Origin: Oceanospirillaceae bacterium
GTDB taxonomy: Bacteria; Pseudomonadota; Gammaproteobacteria; Pseudomonadales; Oceanobacteraceae
Length of the DNA: 64,000 bases
Reading direction: 5' to 3'
Assembly: GCA_002724925.1 (NCBI GenBank)
Contig: PBQA01000016.1
Span: 62,001 to 126,000, forward strand
Below, one piece after another: positions 45,513 to 54,671 of the stretch. A program made the position numbers and the translations under genes. Position 1 is the first letter of the stretch, and each line of letters starts with the position of its first letter. The notes below the pieces were generated by a model. It had not been told where the DNA came from and made no database searches. It saw only the letters and a program-made list of their open reading frames with translations.

Positions 45513-45794
45513 ATGTTAAAAGTAAACGAGTATTTTGATGGCAAGGTAATGTCGATTGCCCTGCAAACAGAGACGCTGCCGGCCACTGTTGGCGTGATGG
45601 AGCCAGGCGATTACGAATTCGGCACCAGCCAGAAAGAAGTCATGACTATCGTGTCAGGCAAGATGGAAGTGCTGCTGCCGGGCAGCGAAGAATGGCAGAC
45701 CTTCACGAATGGTGAATCCTTCGAGATTGAAGCTAATGTGAAGTTCAAAGTGCGCCTGTCAGGTCAGACTGCTTACTTCTGCACCTACGAGTAA
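45513..45794 (+). CDS. ppnP: Pyrimidine/purine nucleoside phosphorylase
   Basis: A 93-residue cupin-fold enzyme that phosphorolyses several nucleosides to the free base and ribose-1-phosphate. Full length, with the family features N-E-Y-F-D-G-K-V, G-V-M-E-P-G-D-Y-E-F-G-T and S-F-E-I-E-A-N. AGGAG precedes the ATG by 10 bases. It is a single-gene unit between deaD and the GGDEF/EAL gene. Confidence 0.95.
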   Translation: MLKVNEYFDGKVMSIALQTETLPATVGVMEPGDYEFGTSQKEVMTIVSGKMEVLLPGSEEWQTFTNGESFEIEANVKFKVRLSGQTAYFCTYE

Positions 45795-45811
45795 GTGAAG
45801 CACTTCAGAGT

Positions 45812-45838
45812 CACATCGGGCGCTCAGCGCCCGATGTG
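45812..45838. terminator. Bidirectional hairpin between convergent genes
   Basis: Perfect 12-bp stem CACATCGGGCGC/GCGCCCGATGTG with a 3-base loop, between the ppnP stop and the GGDEF/EAL stop. There is no clean T-run, but its strength and position suggest transcription termination for both sides. Confidence 0.7.
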
Positions 45839-45860
45839 TCACTCATCAGTAACCTCGCGC

Positions 45861-48506
45861 TCAGTTCAGCCGCAACTCGTCAACAGGGACCGGGCGACTG
45901 AAGAAGAAACCCTGACAGGTTTCACAGCCATTATCCCGAAGGAAGTGCAACTGACCTTCCGTTTCAACCCCTTCAGCCAATACCTGCAATCCCAGGCCTT
46001 TCGCCATCTGAATGATCGTCCGGGTAATCACTTTGCCTTCGTCTTCAACTTCAACGCTCTGAACGAAGCCACGATCGATCTTAAGCTTATCAACCTGGTA
46101 ACGATGCAAATAAGACAACGAGGAATAGCCGGTTCCAAAGTCATCGATTGCCAGTGCGACGCCCAATGCCTTCAGCCCTGAAATAGTACTCAGTACCTGA
46201 GAGCTGGGTTCGAGCAGAGCGCCTTCTGTGATTTCCAACTCAAGCCAGCTCGGATCAATACCCGTTTCTTCCAATAGAGCGGTGAGGCGCCCCACCAGGC
46301 CACCGGCCATAAACGTGGGCTGGGTAATATTGACAGCGACAGTGATCTTCTCAATACCGTCCTGTTGCCAACAAGCAATCTGCCGACAGGCAACACCAAG
46401 CACATAACTATCGAGATCCGGCATCATGCCCCCCTCTTCTGCCACGGGTAAAAAGCGCCCCGGAGGAATGACCTCGCCATCAGGCGTATGCCAGCGAATA
46501 AGAGCTTCGACACCCACCACTCGTCCCTCTGTCAGTTCAACCTGAGACTGATAATACAGGCGCAACTCATCTTCTGTCGTCAACGCCTGGCGCAGGCGAT
46601 TACCCAGTTCGAGGCGGTCAGCTACGACCTGCGTCATCTCATTGCTGTAGACCTTGTACATGTTGCGGCCTTCTTTCTTAGCCTCGTACATGGCCACATC
46701 GGCGTTACTCAGTAACTGAGTCACATCCGCACCGTGATCCGGGAACATAGTGACACCGATACTGGCGCCAATATAAAAGTCTTTCCCTACCCCCACATCG
46801 AACGGCGTCTTGAGTAATTCGAGAATAATACCGGCGACTTTTTCAACCTGTGCGACATTACCAACGCTCTCAAGCACAACCACAAAGTCATCACCGCCCT
46901 GACGCGCAACAGTATCTGAATCTCTCAGTCGCTGGCGCAGACGTTTAGCAAAGTCCTGCAGGAGACGGTCGCCGGCGGGATGCCCCAGACTGTCATTAAT
47001 ATGTTTAAAATGATCGAGATCGATAGCAATAACGCCGACTTTACGCTGATTAATGGTCGCATCAGCAATGGCACCCTCAAGACGACTCAGTAACAGGTGC
47101 CGGTTAGGCAGATTGGTTAAAGAGTCGTAATTAGATAAATGCTTAAGCTGCTGTTCATGCTCTTTAATGCGCGACATGTCGGAGAAGACGCCAACATAAT
47201 GCGTAATACGCTTCTGTTCATCACGTACTAAGGTCAGGGTTAACCATTGCGGGTAGCTTTCGCCATTCTTACGCGTCGTCCAGATCTCTCCGCGCCAGTA
47301 GCCACGGTCTCTGAGCTGACTATTAATGCGCTGATAGAATTCTTGATTATGACGGCCGCAGCGAAGAAAACTCAGCGGCTTCCCAAGTGCTTCCCGCTCA
47401 GAATATCCAGTGATGGTGTTAAACGCAGGATTTACCGCTTCTATTTTCTGCTGGGCGTCGGTGATAACTACGCCCTCCATTGAAAATTCAAATACCGTCA
47501 TCGCCAGGCGCAGGCGATTTTCCCGCGCCTGCTGCTCGGTAATATCCTGTACTGAGCCAACACGCGCGACCACCCGTCCTTCGGCATTAACGATGACCTC
47601 TGCACGCCCATGAATCACTTTTTCTGTACCCGATGGCAACGTAATTCTGTAGGTCATGTCAGACGGTTTGCACTCGTTCATGCTCTCCGTCAGTGTCTGC
47701 GCTACACGCTCTATATCTTCAGGGTGTATAAACTCGAAATACTGTGAAAGGCTGACGATTTCGAGGTTTTCATCCTGTTCAAAAATCGCGGCCGTTTGTG
47801 GAGTGATGGTGATCTGATCGTTTTCAACATCGTCGTACCAAGAACCGATATTCGCCAGACGTTCAGTCTGGCGTAGCAGATGCTCACGATCTTCGAGTAC
47901 TTCCATCACATGCAACCGCTCCTGCATCAGCAAGCAGAATTGCGCGAACGTGCCAAGCTGAGTCAATTTGCGCGGAGACAGACGCAATGTCGGGTCATCA
48001 AATGTAAGAAATAACCAACCCGTCACACCATAATCGTTCAGCAGAGGAATGGTAGAAAGGCGATTCCCTCCGAGGTAGTGACGCAATGCTTCTTCATTCG
48101 GGCTTTCGTCATCTGCAAAAGAGCAACGTGGTGAAATACTGGCATCCTGGGTAGACCATCCCCCGCGAACAACATCAGCCAGTTGATCAGTATCATTAGG
48201 AGAAACAGCAACGGCTAATTCAGGGCGTTTACCCGAGTCATCTGTCGCTATATACAGAGCCGCAGCTCTGGCTTTCAGAACACGAGCCATCTGAAACAGG
48301 GCACCCTCGACATCGGTCGCAAAGGTCGCTGCGCGGGTGGTAATAAACACCCGGATTGTTCTCTCCAGGATGGTCTCCAGACGTAAATCCGCCGCACCAA
48401 AGCGTCCACTTTTCATGACACCTGCACGACGACTTTCTTCTTCTACACGTTTCCATCCCTCACTCGGCTGATATTTCCCTTCAGCTGTTGAGGTCAGCAC
48501 AACCAT
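45861..48506 (-). CDS. PAS-GGDEF-EAL cyclic-di-GMP signalling protein
   Basis: A soluble 881-residue protein that could make and/or degrade cyclic-di-GMP. In order: an N-terminal GAF-like part (about 50-200), two PAS segments (about 215-335 and 340-455, the second with the I-T-D-A-Q-Q-K-I-E-A-V-N-P-A-F signature), a GGDEF domain whose active site reads G-G-D-D-F, and an EAL domain (E-A-L-I-R-W ... D-D-F-G-T-G-Y-S-S-L). Catalytic residues look intact in both, so net activity is uncertain. No predicted transmembrane segment. Input signal unknown. Confidence 0.9.
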   Translation of the reverse strand: MVVLTSTAEGKYQPSEGWKRVEEESRRAGVMKSGRFGAADLRLETILERTIRVFITTRAATFATDVEGALFQMARVLKARAAALYIATDDSGKRPELAVAVSPNDTDQLADVVRGGWSTQDASISPRCSFADDESPNEEALRHYLGGNRLSTIPLLNDYGVTGWLFLTFDDPTLRLSPRKLTQLGTFAQFCLLMQERLHVMEVLEDREHLLRQTERLANIGSWYDDVENDQITITPQTAAIFEQDENLEIVSLSQYFEFIHPEDIERVAQTLTESMNECKPSDMTYRITLPSGTEKVIHGRAEVIVNAEGRVVARVGSVQDITEQQARENRLRLAMTVFEFSMEGVVITDAQQKIEAVNPAFNTITGYSEREALGKPLSFLRCGRHNQEFYQRINSQLRDRGYWRGEIWTTRKNGESYPQWLTLTLVRDEQKRITHYVGVFSDMSRIKEHEQQLKHLSNYDSLTNLPNRHLLLSRLEGAIADATINQRKVGVIAIDLDHFKHINDSLGHPAGDRLLQDFAKRLRQRLRDSDTVARQGGDDFVVVLESVGNVAQVEKVAGIILELLKTPFDVGVGKDFYIGASIGVTMFPDHGADVTQLLSNADVAMYEAKKEGRNMYKVYSNEMTQVVADRLELGNRLRQALTTEDELRLYYQSQVELTEGRVVGVEALIRWHTPDGEVIPPGRFLPVAEEGGMMPDLDSYVLGVACRQIACWQQDGIEKITVAVNITQPTFMAGGLVGRLTALLEETGIDPSWLELEITEGALLEPSSQVLSTISGLKALGVALAIDDFGTGYSSLSYLHRYQVDKLKIDRGFVQSVEVEDEGKVITRTIIQMAKGLGLQVLAEGVETEGQLHFLRDNGCETCQGFFFSRPVPVDELRLN

Positions 48507-48755
48507 ACAAATTCTCTGGCTCCTGATATCGCTTACGCTGGCACAACCTGATGACCCATGGTCATATACATATCAGACGAGCCTTACTGCTTGGTATCCG
48601 GGCGCCATTCAGACTCTATCACCCGGTAGATGTCTTGAAGTGTAGACTATCAATATGAGGTGTAACTGACTTTTTAACAATTTGAAAGAATCCGGGGAAC
48701 TTTTTAGAATCAAAACTGTTTCCGAGCCGCCTCAATAATCCACACAGGCCAAAAA

Positions 48756-49013
48756 ATGTACACTAAAGAGCACCTTTTACAGCTGGTTCAGATGACGATG
48801 CCATTCGGCAAATATCAGGGAAAACGCATTTGCGACATTCCTGAAGAATATCTGCTGTGGATGCAAAAGAAGGGGTTTCCTCAGGGGCATCTGGGCGACC
48901 TGCTTGCTATGATGCTTGAGATACGTATTCACGGGGTAGAAGACGTTCTTCAACCTCTGAAGAAAGCGTATCCGGCAAAGTTGATACAACCCGAGGCAAA
49001 AGGAACCCACTGA
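48756..49013 (+). CDS. DUF3820-family small protein
   Basis: An 85-residue protein with the family core M-P-F-G-K-Y-Q-G-K-R-I-C-D-I-P-E-E-Y-L-L-W (residues 15-35). DUF3820 proteins are common in gammaproteobacteria and their role is unknown. It ends 3 bp before the next gene, so the two are probably co-transcribed. The 249 bp upstream (48507-48755) holds nothing I can name. Confidence 0.8.
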   Translation: MYTKEHLLQLVQMTMPFGKYQGKRICDIPEEYLLWMQKKGFPQGHLGDLLAMMLEIRIHGVEDVLQPLKKAYPAKLIQPEAKGTH

Positions 49014-49016
49014 ACT

Positions 49017-49724
49017 ATGGCCACGCTTGGTATTCTCGAATGTGATGTTCTCTATGACGACCTGATCGACGATTATTCCTCGTATGGCGTCATGTTGTCT
49101 GAGCTTCTTTCCAGCATTGATCCGCACCTGAACTATATTTTTTACCAGGTTCACGACGGTGAACTGCCGTCTCATGGAGACTGTGATGCCTATTTACTGA
49201 CCGGCTCGAAAACCGGCGTCTACGATACTGAGCATTGGCTGCCTCCATTAATGGACTGGGTACAGGAAGCGCACGCCCGAAAAGAACGCATGCTGGGTAT
49301 ATGCTTTGGCCATCAACTATTGGCGCACGCTCTGGGTGGCCACGCGGGATTAAGCAATAAAGGCTGGGGGGTGGGGAACCATATGACGGAGATAGATCAT
49401 CGTCCTATGTGGCTCAACGATGATCAACCAGCGTATCAGCTGATCTACAGTCACAAAGACCAGGTATCCTCATTGCCTGAGGAAGCGCGCAGACTCGCTT
49501 GCAGTGACTTCTGCGAGTACGCCGCCTGGTATCTCAGCGATCTCGTATTGAGCTTTCAGGGGCATCCTGAATTTACCCCAGAGTACTTCAGAAGATTGCT
49601 GGAGCGTCGCAGAGAAGACGTCGGCGACGAGCGGTTGACGCAGGCGATGAATACCTTAGAGCAACCAAACGACAGCGAGACCATTGCGCGCTGGATGATC
49701 GAATTTATTCATCTACCTCGATAG
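49017..49724 (+). CDS. Class I glutamine amidotransferase (GMP synthase-like)
   Basis: A 235-residue stand-alone amidotransferase-fold protein with nucleophile C96 in G-I-C-F-G-H-Q and H183/E185 in Q-G-H-P-E-F, completing the triad. It resembles the group annotated as GMP synthase-glutamine amidotransferase domain or gamma-glutamyl hydrolase-like proteins. With no synthetase partner beside it, the substrate may be a gamma-glutamyl compound. Begins 3 bp after the DUF3820 gene. Confidence 0.85.
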   Translation: MATLGILECDVLYDDLIDDYSSYGVMLSELLSSIDPHLNYIFYQVHDGELPSHGDCDAYLLTGSKTGVYDTEHWLPPLMDWVQEAHARKERMLGICFGHQLLAHALGGHAGLSNKGWGVGNHMTEIDHRPMWLNDDQPAYQLIYSHKDQVSSLPEEARRLACSDFCEYAAWYLSDLVLSFQGHPEFTPEYFRRLLERRREDVGDERLTQAMNTLEQPNDSETIARWMIEFIHLPR

Positions 49725-49726
49725 GC

Positions 49727-49960
49727 TCAGAGAAACTTCTTTACGTACCAACAGCTGGCTTTAATATTGAATGAGTTCTCAGTAGCCCACTGCAGCCCGG
49801 ATTCGACCAGTTGCTCGGCGAGCCCCTTGCCTCGTAACCGGAATGGGACGTAGGTGTGCGTAAAATTCACACTGTCACCCTTCAGAACGTAGTCGAGTAC
49901 GCACTCATTGCCATCCTGTTCAATCACAAAGCGGGACTTCTCTGATTCGTGTTTGACCAT
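49727..49960 (-). CDS. Small GNAT-fold N-acetyltransferase (YjdJ-type)
   Basis: A 77-residue protein corresponding to the short GCN5-related fold: F-T-H-T-Y-V-P-F-R-L-R-G-K-G-L-A-E-Q-L-V with the acetyl-CoA loop R-G-K-G-L-A near 43-48, and the ending I-K-A-S-C-W-Y-V-K-K. It contains only the cofactor-binding half, as is normal for this family (about 80-90 residues). Convergent with the amidotransferase gene, 2 bp apart. Confidence 0.85.
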   Translation of the reverse strand: MVKHESEKSRFVIEQDGNECVLDYVLKGDSVNFTHTYVPFRLRGKGLAEQLVESGLQWATENSFNIKASCWYVKKFL

Positions 49961-50002
49961 GGTTTCGTTCTCTCTTTTATCTTTCGCTGGATCTGGGCCG
50001 TA

Positions 50003-50323
50003 TCAGGCCTCAGGATTGCTGTGCACTGCCAACACAAGGGATACCGGGCGATAGCCTTCCAGTACCACTGAGCCTGGGTAGCGATTACCGCCATCGACAC
50101 TGAACTCAAATTCATAGCCGCGTATCAGTACCGGCCGCCCTTTTACGAACTTAATACGCATATGCGCCAATGATACGGTGTCGTCCAGCAGTTGCAGGTT
50201 TTCCTGCTGACACTGTTTGCGCAGGTATCTGAGCGCCAGCACCCGTGCCGCTTGCTGTCTCTGAATCGCGGGCCAGCCAAGCAGCCCCAATCCGGCAATT
50301 GCCGCTATGACCAGTAATTCCAC
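50003..50323 (-). CDS. DUF3301-family small membrane-associated protein
   Basis: A 106-residue protein with one N-terminal hydrophobic span (about 3-18) and the conserved R-Y-L-R-K-Q-C-Q-Q-E-N-L-Q-L-L-D-D-T-V and E-F-E-F-S-V-D-G motif pair that defines DUF3301. Function unknown. Divergent from ppiC. Confidence 0.8.
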   Translation of the reverse strand: MELLVIAAIAGLGLLGWPAIQRQQAARVLALRYLRKQCQQENLQLLDDTVSLAHMRIKFVKGRPVLIRGYEFEFSVDGGNRYPGSVVLEGYRPVSLVLAVHSNPEA

Positions 50324-50409
50324 CCGTACCTCATCTGTGGGCCTGTGATATTATCCGCGCTGAGAGTAACACACCTGTATGACCCGTCAGTATTCCGGAG
50401 GTTTCCATC

Positions 50410-50691
50410 ATGGCCAACCGCGCCTGCGCCTGCCATATTCTCGTTAAAACCCGTGAGGAAGCCGAATCTCTGCTGAAGCAACTGAACAAAGGGGCTGAGT
50501 TCGACAAGCTGGCACGTAAACACTCCACGTGCCCGTCCGGTAAACAGGGTGGCTCACTGGGTGAGTTCGGTCGCAACGATATGGTCAAGCCCTTTGCAGA
50601 CGCTGTCTTCAAAGGCCCCCTTCTGAAGGTACAAGGGCCGGTGAAAACCAAATTCGGCTGGCACCTGATTAAAACACTTTACCGTCAGTGA
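50410..50691 (+). CDS. ppiC: Parvulin-type peptidyl-prolyl cis-trans isomerase C
   Basis: A 93-residue cytosolic single-domain parvulin: A-C-H-I-L-V-K (the substrate-pocket histidine), H-S-T-C-P-S-G-K-Q-G-G-S-L-G-E-F and the C-terminal K-T-K-F-G-W-H-L-I-K. Matches E. coli PpiC in length and ends. GGAGG precedes the ATG at 50410 by 8 bases. Confidence 0.95.
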   Translation: MANRACACHILVKTREEAESLLKQLNKGAEFDKLARKHSTCPSGKQGGSLGEFGRNDMVKPFADAVFKGPLLKVQGPVKTKFGWHLIKTLYRQ

Positions 50692-50725
50692 AGACGCTGG
50701 CGCCCCTCAAAATACGGAGAACACT

Positions 50726-51799
50726 ATGATGACACCCGGTCTGTTTCACACACTAACGGTCGCCGACAGGCAACCGCAAGGCCTCTACCTGAGCGATGAC
50801 AGCGGCGAGCGCGTGCTCCTGCCCAACCGTTTTGTGCCTGAGGGCATAGAAGCCGGCAGTACGCTTGAGGTATTTATTTACCTCGATTCCGATGATCGTC
50901 TGATCGCGACGACTCAGCGCCCAAGAGTGCAACTGAACCAGGCTGCAAGCCTGATGGTGAAAGACGTAAACCGTACGGGCGCCTTCCTCGATTGGGGCCT
51001 GCCTAAAGATCTGTTCGTTCCTTTTGCTGAACAGAAGCAACGGATGGAAGCCGGGCAATCGTACGTCGTGTATGTGACCAGCGACAACACGGGGCGTTTA
51101 ATCGGTACGACTCGTCTGAATCGTTTTATTAAAGATGAAGCGAGTGCCAACTGGCCGGGGGCTGCAGATCCGTATCAGATGGGAGACAAAGTGAAGCTAC
51201 TGATCGCCCAGCGTACCGATATTGGCTACAAAGCCATTGTCGATAACACTTACTGGGGCGTACTCCACAGCAGCCAGATTCATAAAGCGATTCGTGTGGG
51301 TCAGAAGACTGAGGGCTTTATTCGACAGGTACGAGAAGACCAGCGCCTGGACCTCAGCCTTGAGCCTATCGGCCATCAGCGCGCTGATTCGCTGTCAAAA
51401 CGCATTCTGCAGAAACTTGAAGACTCCGGCGGCACTCTGGGTCTGAATGACTACAGTCCGGCAGAGCTGATCGAAATGCACTTTGGCGTCAGCAAACGAG
51501 CCTTCAAGATGGCCGTCGGCAAGCTCTATAAAGAGCGCGCCATTGTGATTGAAGAAACGGGTATCCGCTTAGCCAGTGACGAGGATCGCAAGCAAGCGCT
51601 GAAAAAAGCCGGGGGCAAAGCCAATCCAAAGGCTAAACCAAAGCAACAGGCGGCGAAAAACAGCGCTAAGAAGCATACCGAACGGAAAGAGCAGCCCAGC
51701 ACCAACAAGGATGACAGCCCTTCCCCTGCACCTCGGAAAAAAACGGTATACCGCAATCCCAAGACTTCCTCGGGCAAGACTCTGCGCCTGAAGAAGTAA
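50726..51799 (+). CDS. CvfB-like S1-domain RNA-binding protein
   Basis: A 357-residue protein with two or three OB/S1-like domains (S-L-M-V-K-D-V-N-R-T-G-A-F-L-D-W-G-L near 73-90; G-D-K-V-K-L-L-I-A near 153) and a winged-helix region (about 235-290) containing S-K-R-A-F-K-M-A-V-G-K-L-Y-K. This order matches the CvfB/YitL family. A very basic low-complexity tail of about 65 residues (Lys, Ala, Pro) is likely disordered. ATG at 50726 has GGAG upstream; ATG at 50729 is an alternative. Confidence 0.85.
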   Translation: MMTPGLFHTLTVADRQPQGLYLSDDSGERVLLPNRFVPEGIEAGSTLEVFIYLDSDDRLIATTQRPRVQLNQAASLMVKDVNRTGAFLDWGLPKDLFVPFAEQKQRMEAGQSYVVYVTSDNTGRLIGTTRLNRFIKDEASANWPGAADPYQMGDKVKLLIAQRTDIGYKAIVDNTYWGVLHSSQIHKAIRVGQKTEGFIRQVREDQRLDLSLEPIGHQRADSLSKRILQKLEDSGGTLGLNDYSPAELIEMHFGVSKRAFKMAVGKLYKERAIVIEETGIRLASDEDRKQALKKAGGKANPKAKPKQQAAKNSAKKHTERKEQPSTNKDDSPSPAPRKKTVYRNPKTSSGKTLRLKK

Positions 51800-51821
51800 G
51801 CCCTGTCAGGTCAGACACGTC

Positions 51822-51859
51822 CCCTCACCACCAGAGGCGCTCTGGTGTGTGGTGAAGGG
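51822..51859 (+). terminator. Hairpin between the CvfB-like and ybiT genes
   Basis: Core stem CACCAGAG/CTCTGGTG with a 3-base loop, extended outward by CCCTCAC and GTGAAGGG. It has no T-run, so it is either a weak terminator or a leader structure for ybiT. Confidence 0.4.
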
Positions 51860-51948
51860 CTTCAGACTCGTTTTCTGTGACGAAAACGCGTATAGTCGCG
51901 GCCTTTGATTACGTCCCAAAATCTGCCTACGCAATTCAGGAAGTGCCT

Positions 51949-53544
51949 GTGATTTCTACCGCTAATATCACCATGCAGTTCGGTGCCAAGCCGCTGTTCG
52001 AGAACATCTCTGTCAAATTCGGAGATGGCAACCGCTACGGCCTCATCGGTGCCAACGGTTGTGGAAAATCTACCTTCATGAAGATCCTCGATGGCTCACT
52101 GGAGCCAAGCGGAGGTAACGTCAGCGTGTCACCGGGCGAACGCCTGGGTAAGCTGCATCAGGATCAGTTTGCGTTTGAAGAATGCACTGTGATCGATACC
52201 GTGATGATGGGCAACAAAGAGCTATGGGCCATCAAAGAAGAGCGTGATGCCATCTACGCCAACCTTGAAGCCACCGAAGACGACTACATGCGCGCCGCTG
52301 AGCTTGAAGGCGAGTTCGCAGAAATGGACGGCTACACCGCCGAAAGTCGCGCGGGTGAGCTGTTGCTCGGCGCCGGCATTGAGACCGAACTCCACCAGGG
52401 CCCTATGTCTGAAGTCGCGCCGGGCTGGAAGCTGCGTGTGTTACTGGCTCAGGCACTGTTCTCAAACCCGGACATCCTGCTGCTCGACGAACCGACCAAC
52501 AACCTCGACATCAACACGATTCGTTGGTTGGAAGGCATCATCAATGACATGAAGTGCACCATGATCATCATCTCGCACGACCGTCACTTCCTGAACTCTG
52601 TGTGCACGCACATGGCCGACATTGATTACGGCGATATCAAGATCTACCCGGGTAACTACGACGACTTTATGATCGCCTCGACCGCAGCACGCGAGCGCCT
52701 GCAGTCAGAGAATGCCAAGAAGAAAGCTCAGATTGCTGAACTGCAGCAGTTTGTATCGCGCTTCTCGGCCAACGCGTCGAAAGCGAAGCAGGCCACCAGC
52801 CGCGCTAAGCAGATGGAAAAAATTAAGCTCGACGACATTAAGCCTTCGAGCCGTCAGAACCCATACATCCGCTTCAATCAGGAGAAGAAACTCCACCGTC
52901 TGGCGCTGGAGATCGAAGGTCTGGCGCATTCATACGATGGCGAAGCTCCACTGTTCAAGAACACCAACCTGCTGATTGAAGCCGGCGAAAAAATTGCCGT
53001 GATCGGTGCCAACGGTGCGGGTAAAACAACCTTCCTTAAGTGTCTGGTCGGCGACGTTACGCCAACGGCTGGCACCATCAAGTGGGCTGAAAATGCTGAC
53101 CTTGGCTACTACGCTCAGGATCACGAATACGAATTCGATATGGGCGGTACACTGTTTGAATGGATGGAACGCTGGAAAACCGAGAAACACGACGATCAGG
53201 CTGTGCGTGGCACACTGGGTCGCCTGCTGTTTAACCAGGACGACATTAAGAAGCAGGTGAAAGTCTGCTCTGGTGGAGAAAAAGGTCGTCTGCTGTTCGG
53301 CAAGCTGATGATGAACGATCACAATGTTCTGCTGATGGACGAACCGACCAACCACATGGATATGGAATCCATTGAGTCGCTGAACATGGCGCTGGAAATG
53401 TACGAAGGCACCCTGATGTTCGTATCGCACGACCGTGAGTTCGTGTCGTCACTGGCGACCCGGATTATCGAAATACGTGACAATGAGATCGTCGACTTCC
53501 ACGGGACTTATGACGAGTACCTGAAGTCCCTGGGCATTGAATAA
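51949..53544 (+). CDS. ybiT: ABC-F ATPase YbiT
   Basis: Ribosome-associated ABC-F protein that acts in the cytosol on translation; no transmembrane part. Two ATP-binding domains with Walker A G-A-N-G-C-G-K-S and G-A-N-G-A-G-K-T, Walker [10 protein letters not shown] and L-M-D-E-P-T-N-H, and a charged linker ([12 protein letters not shown]). The GTG start at 51949 gives 531 residues (E. coli YbiT is 530) and aligns with its N-terminus ([10 protein letters not shown]); AGGAA lies about 7 bases upstream. Codons open back to 51877 are excluded. Confidence 0.95.
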   Translation: MISTANITMQFGAKPLFENISVKFGDGNRYGLIGANGCGKSTFMKILDGSLEPSGGNVSVSPGERLGKLHQDQFAFEECTVIDTVMMGNKELWAIKEERDAIYANLEATEDDYMRAAELEGEFAEMDGYTAESRAGELLLGAGIETELHQGPMSEVAPGWKLRVLLAQALFSNPDILLLDEPTNNLDINTIRWLEGIINDMKCTMIIISHDRHFLNSVCTHMADIDYGDIKIYPGNYDDFMIASTAARERLQSENAKKKAQIAELQQFVSRFSANASKAKQATSRAKQMEKIKLDDIKPSSRQNPYIRFNQEKKLHRLALEIEGLAHSYDGEAPLFKNTNLLIEAGEKIAVIGANGAGKTTFLKCLVGDVTPTAGTIKWAENADLGYYAQDHEYEFDMGGTLFEWMERWKTEKHDDQAVRGTLGRLLFNQDDIKKQVKVCSGGEKGRLLFGKLMMNDHNVLLMDEPTNHMDMESIESLNMALEMYEGTLMFVSHDREFVSSLATRIIEIRDNEIVDFHGTYDEYLKSLGIE

Positions 53545-53575
53545 GCACTCCGCTGCTGAATCAATCCAAATGGAT

Positions 53576-53598
53576 GACTGAGCCATAACGGCTCAGTC
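53576..53598. terminator. Hairpin between ybiT and the GH114-type gene
   Basis: Perfect stem GACTGAGCC/GGCTCAGTC with a 5-base loop, overlapping the stop codon of the minus-strand gene. Convergent position suggests termination, although no T-run follows on either side. Confidence 0.5.
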
Positions 53599-54462
53599 AC
53601 AGGCAAACCGGAAGCTGTCATCAAGCTCGAGTGGCAGCACCATTGAGCTTAACCCCAAAGCGAGCATTTCATCGCAAAAAAGCGCCCGCGCCTCTGAGTC
53701 GTTGACGAGTCCATCTGCATATTCTGCGTGCAACACTGGCTTGCCGGCATCAATAAATGGAGTCAGGCGCTCGCACTCATCGTATTCATAACACTCTTCA
53801 TTCACCGCAAAATCAAATGACGTTACTAACTCACTGATCTGGTCGAGATCATTCTTGAGACCAATCAACAACCCGCGCTCGTGGGCCGCCGAGGCCAGAA
53901 AGCGGTTATAGGCCAGCTGATCACTACCCGATAAAGAGAATCCGGAGTCATTGGCATAGCCATCAACGTTATCAGGTTCGACGCCATCGCAACCTTTATC
54001 TGCAGCAAGGTCCAGCCGGGCTTCCATGACCGCCTCAAGCGAGGACGCTCTGACATCCAGCCACTTCTCGCCGGGCCAGCCGTCCAGAGGGTTTCCCAAC
54101 GCCGCCTGCTCAAAGTCACCTGCATCGTCGCGCCAGTCCTCCCATGAGCCAGCCGAGAAGTAACAGATCACCAGCCGGCCCTGTGCCTGCAGGTCGTCGA
54201 TCACAGAGGTGTCAGTATCGAACAGGTCAACATCGTAAATATCGACGTCGTAGCCCGTATTCAAGCTTCCCTGCAACTGCCAGTGCCAACTCATACCGAC
54301 TGCCAGAGCACTGCTAGCAGGGTTATCAGAACCAGTCGAATCGCTCTCGCCCTCTGACTCCTGACCGGATTCAGGATCAGATGCACCGCAGGCACTTAAC
54401 AAGCCCAAAGCTGCCAGAAGTAATAATGAACGCGACATCATTTTATAAAGCGATGACTTCAT
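53593..54462 (-). CDS. GH114-type endo-alpha-1,4-polygalactosaminidase-like lipoprotein
   Basis: A 289-residue exported lipoprotein. The signal peptide ends in L-L-S-A-C25 with Gly at +2, predicting the outer membrane. A Ser/Glu/Asp-rich linker (about 26-52) precedes a TIM-barrel-like domain with the GH114 features W-H-W-Q-L-Q-G, Y-D-V-D-I-Y-D-V-D-L-F-D-T, C-Y-F-S-A-G-S-W-E-D-W-R and G-C-D-G-V-E-P-D-N-V-D-G-Y, where the acidic residues match the family's proposed catalytic set. GH114 enzymes cut polygalactosamine or related exopolysaccharide. The substrate here could be self-produced exopolymer. Confidence 0.83.
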   Translation of the reverse strand: MKSSLYKMMSRSLLLLAALGLLSACGASDPESGQESEGESDSTGSDNPASSALAVGMSWHWQLQGSLNTGYDVDIYDVDLFDTDTSVIDDLQAQGRLVICYFSAGSWEDWRDDAGDFEQAALGNPLDGWPGEKWLDVRASSLEAVMEARLDLAADKGCDGVEPDNVDGYANDSGFSLSGSDQLAYNRFLASAAHERGLLIGLKNDLDQISELVTSFDFAVNEECYEYDECERLTPFIDAGKPVLHAEYADGLVNDSEARALFCDEMLALGLSSMVLPLELDDSFRFACD

Positions 54463-54578
54463 AGTGAGCTACTCTTAATCAAACGGTGAGACAATCTGCC
54501 ACCATGTCAGTGTGACTCTCGCACGACAATGCGAGCCGATTCTCATTTTCATCGTAACGTGAGTGGTATGCTCCCGTC

Positions 54579-54640
54579 GTTCGAATGTGGCTGAGCCGGA
54601 GTACGATCGGAGCTACGTAAACTATAGAGCACATTCGAAC
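54579..54640. promoter_or_regulatory. 11-bp inverted repeat flanking the promoter region of the cNMP-like gene
   Basis: GTTCGAATGTG (54579-54589) and CACATTCGAAC (54630-54640) are perfect reverse complements separated by 40 bp. A TATAGA sequence at 54623-54628 lies between them. The pair could be two operators for looping, or a long-stem structure. It lies 32 bp before the plus-strand start, with the divergent GH114-type gene to the left. Confidence 0.4.
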
Positions 54641-54671
54641 AATCAATGTGCTTGAGACAACAGGAATTTTT

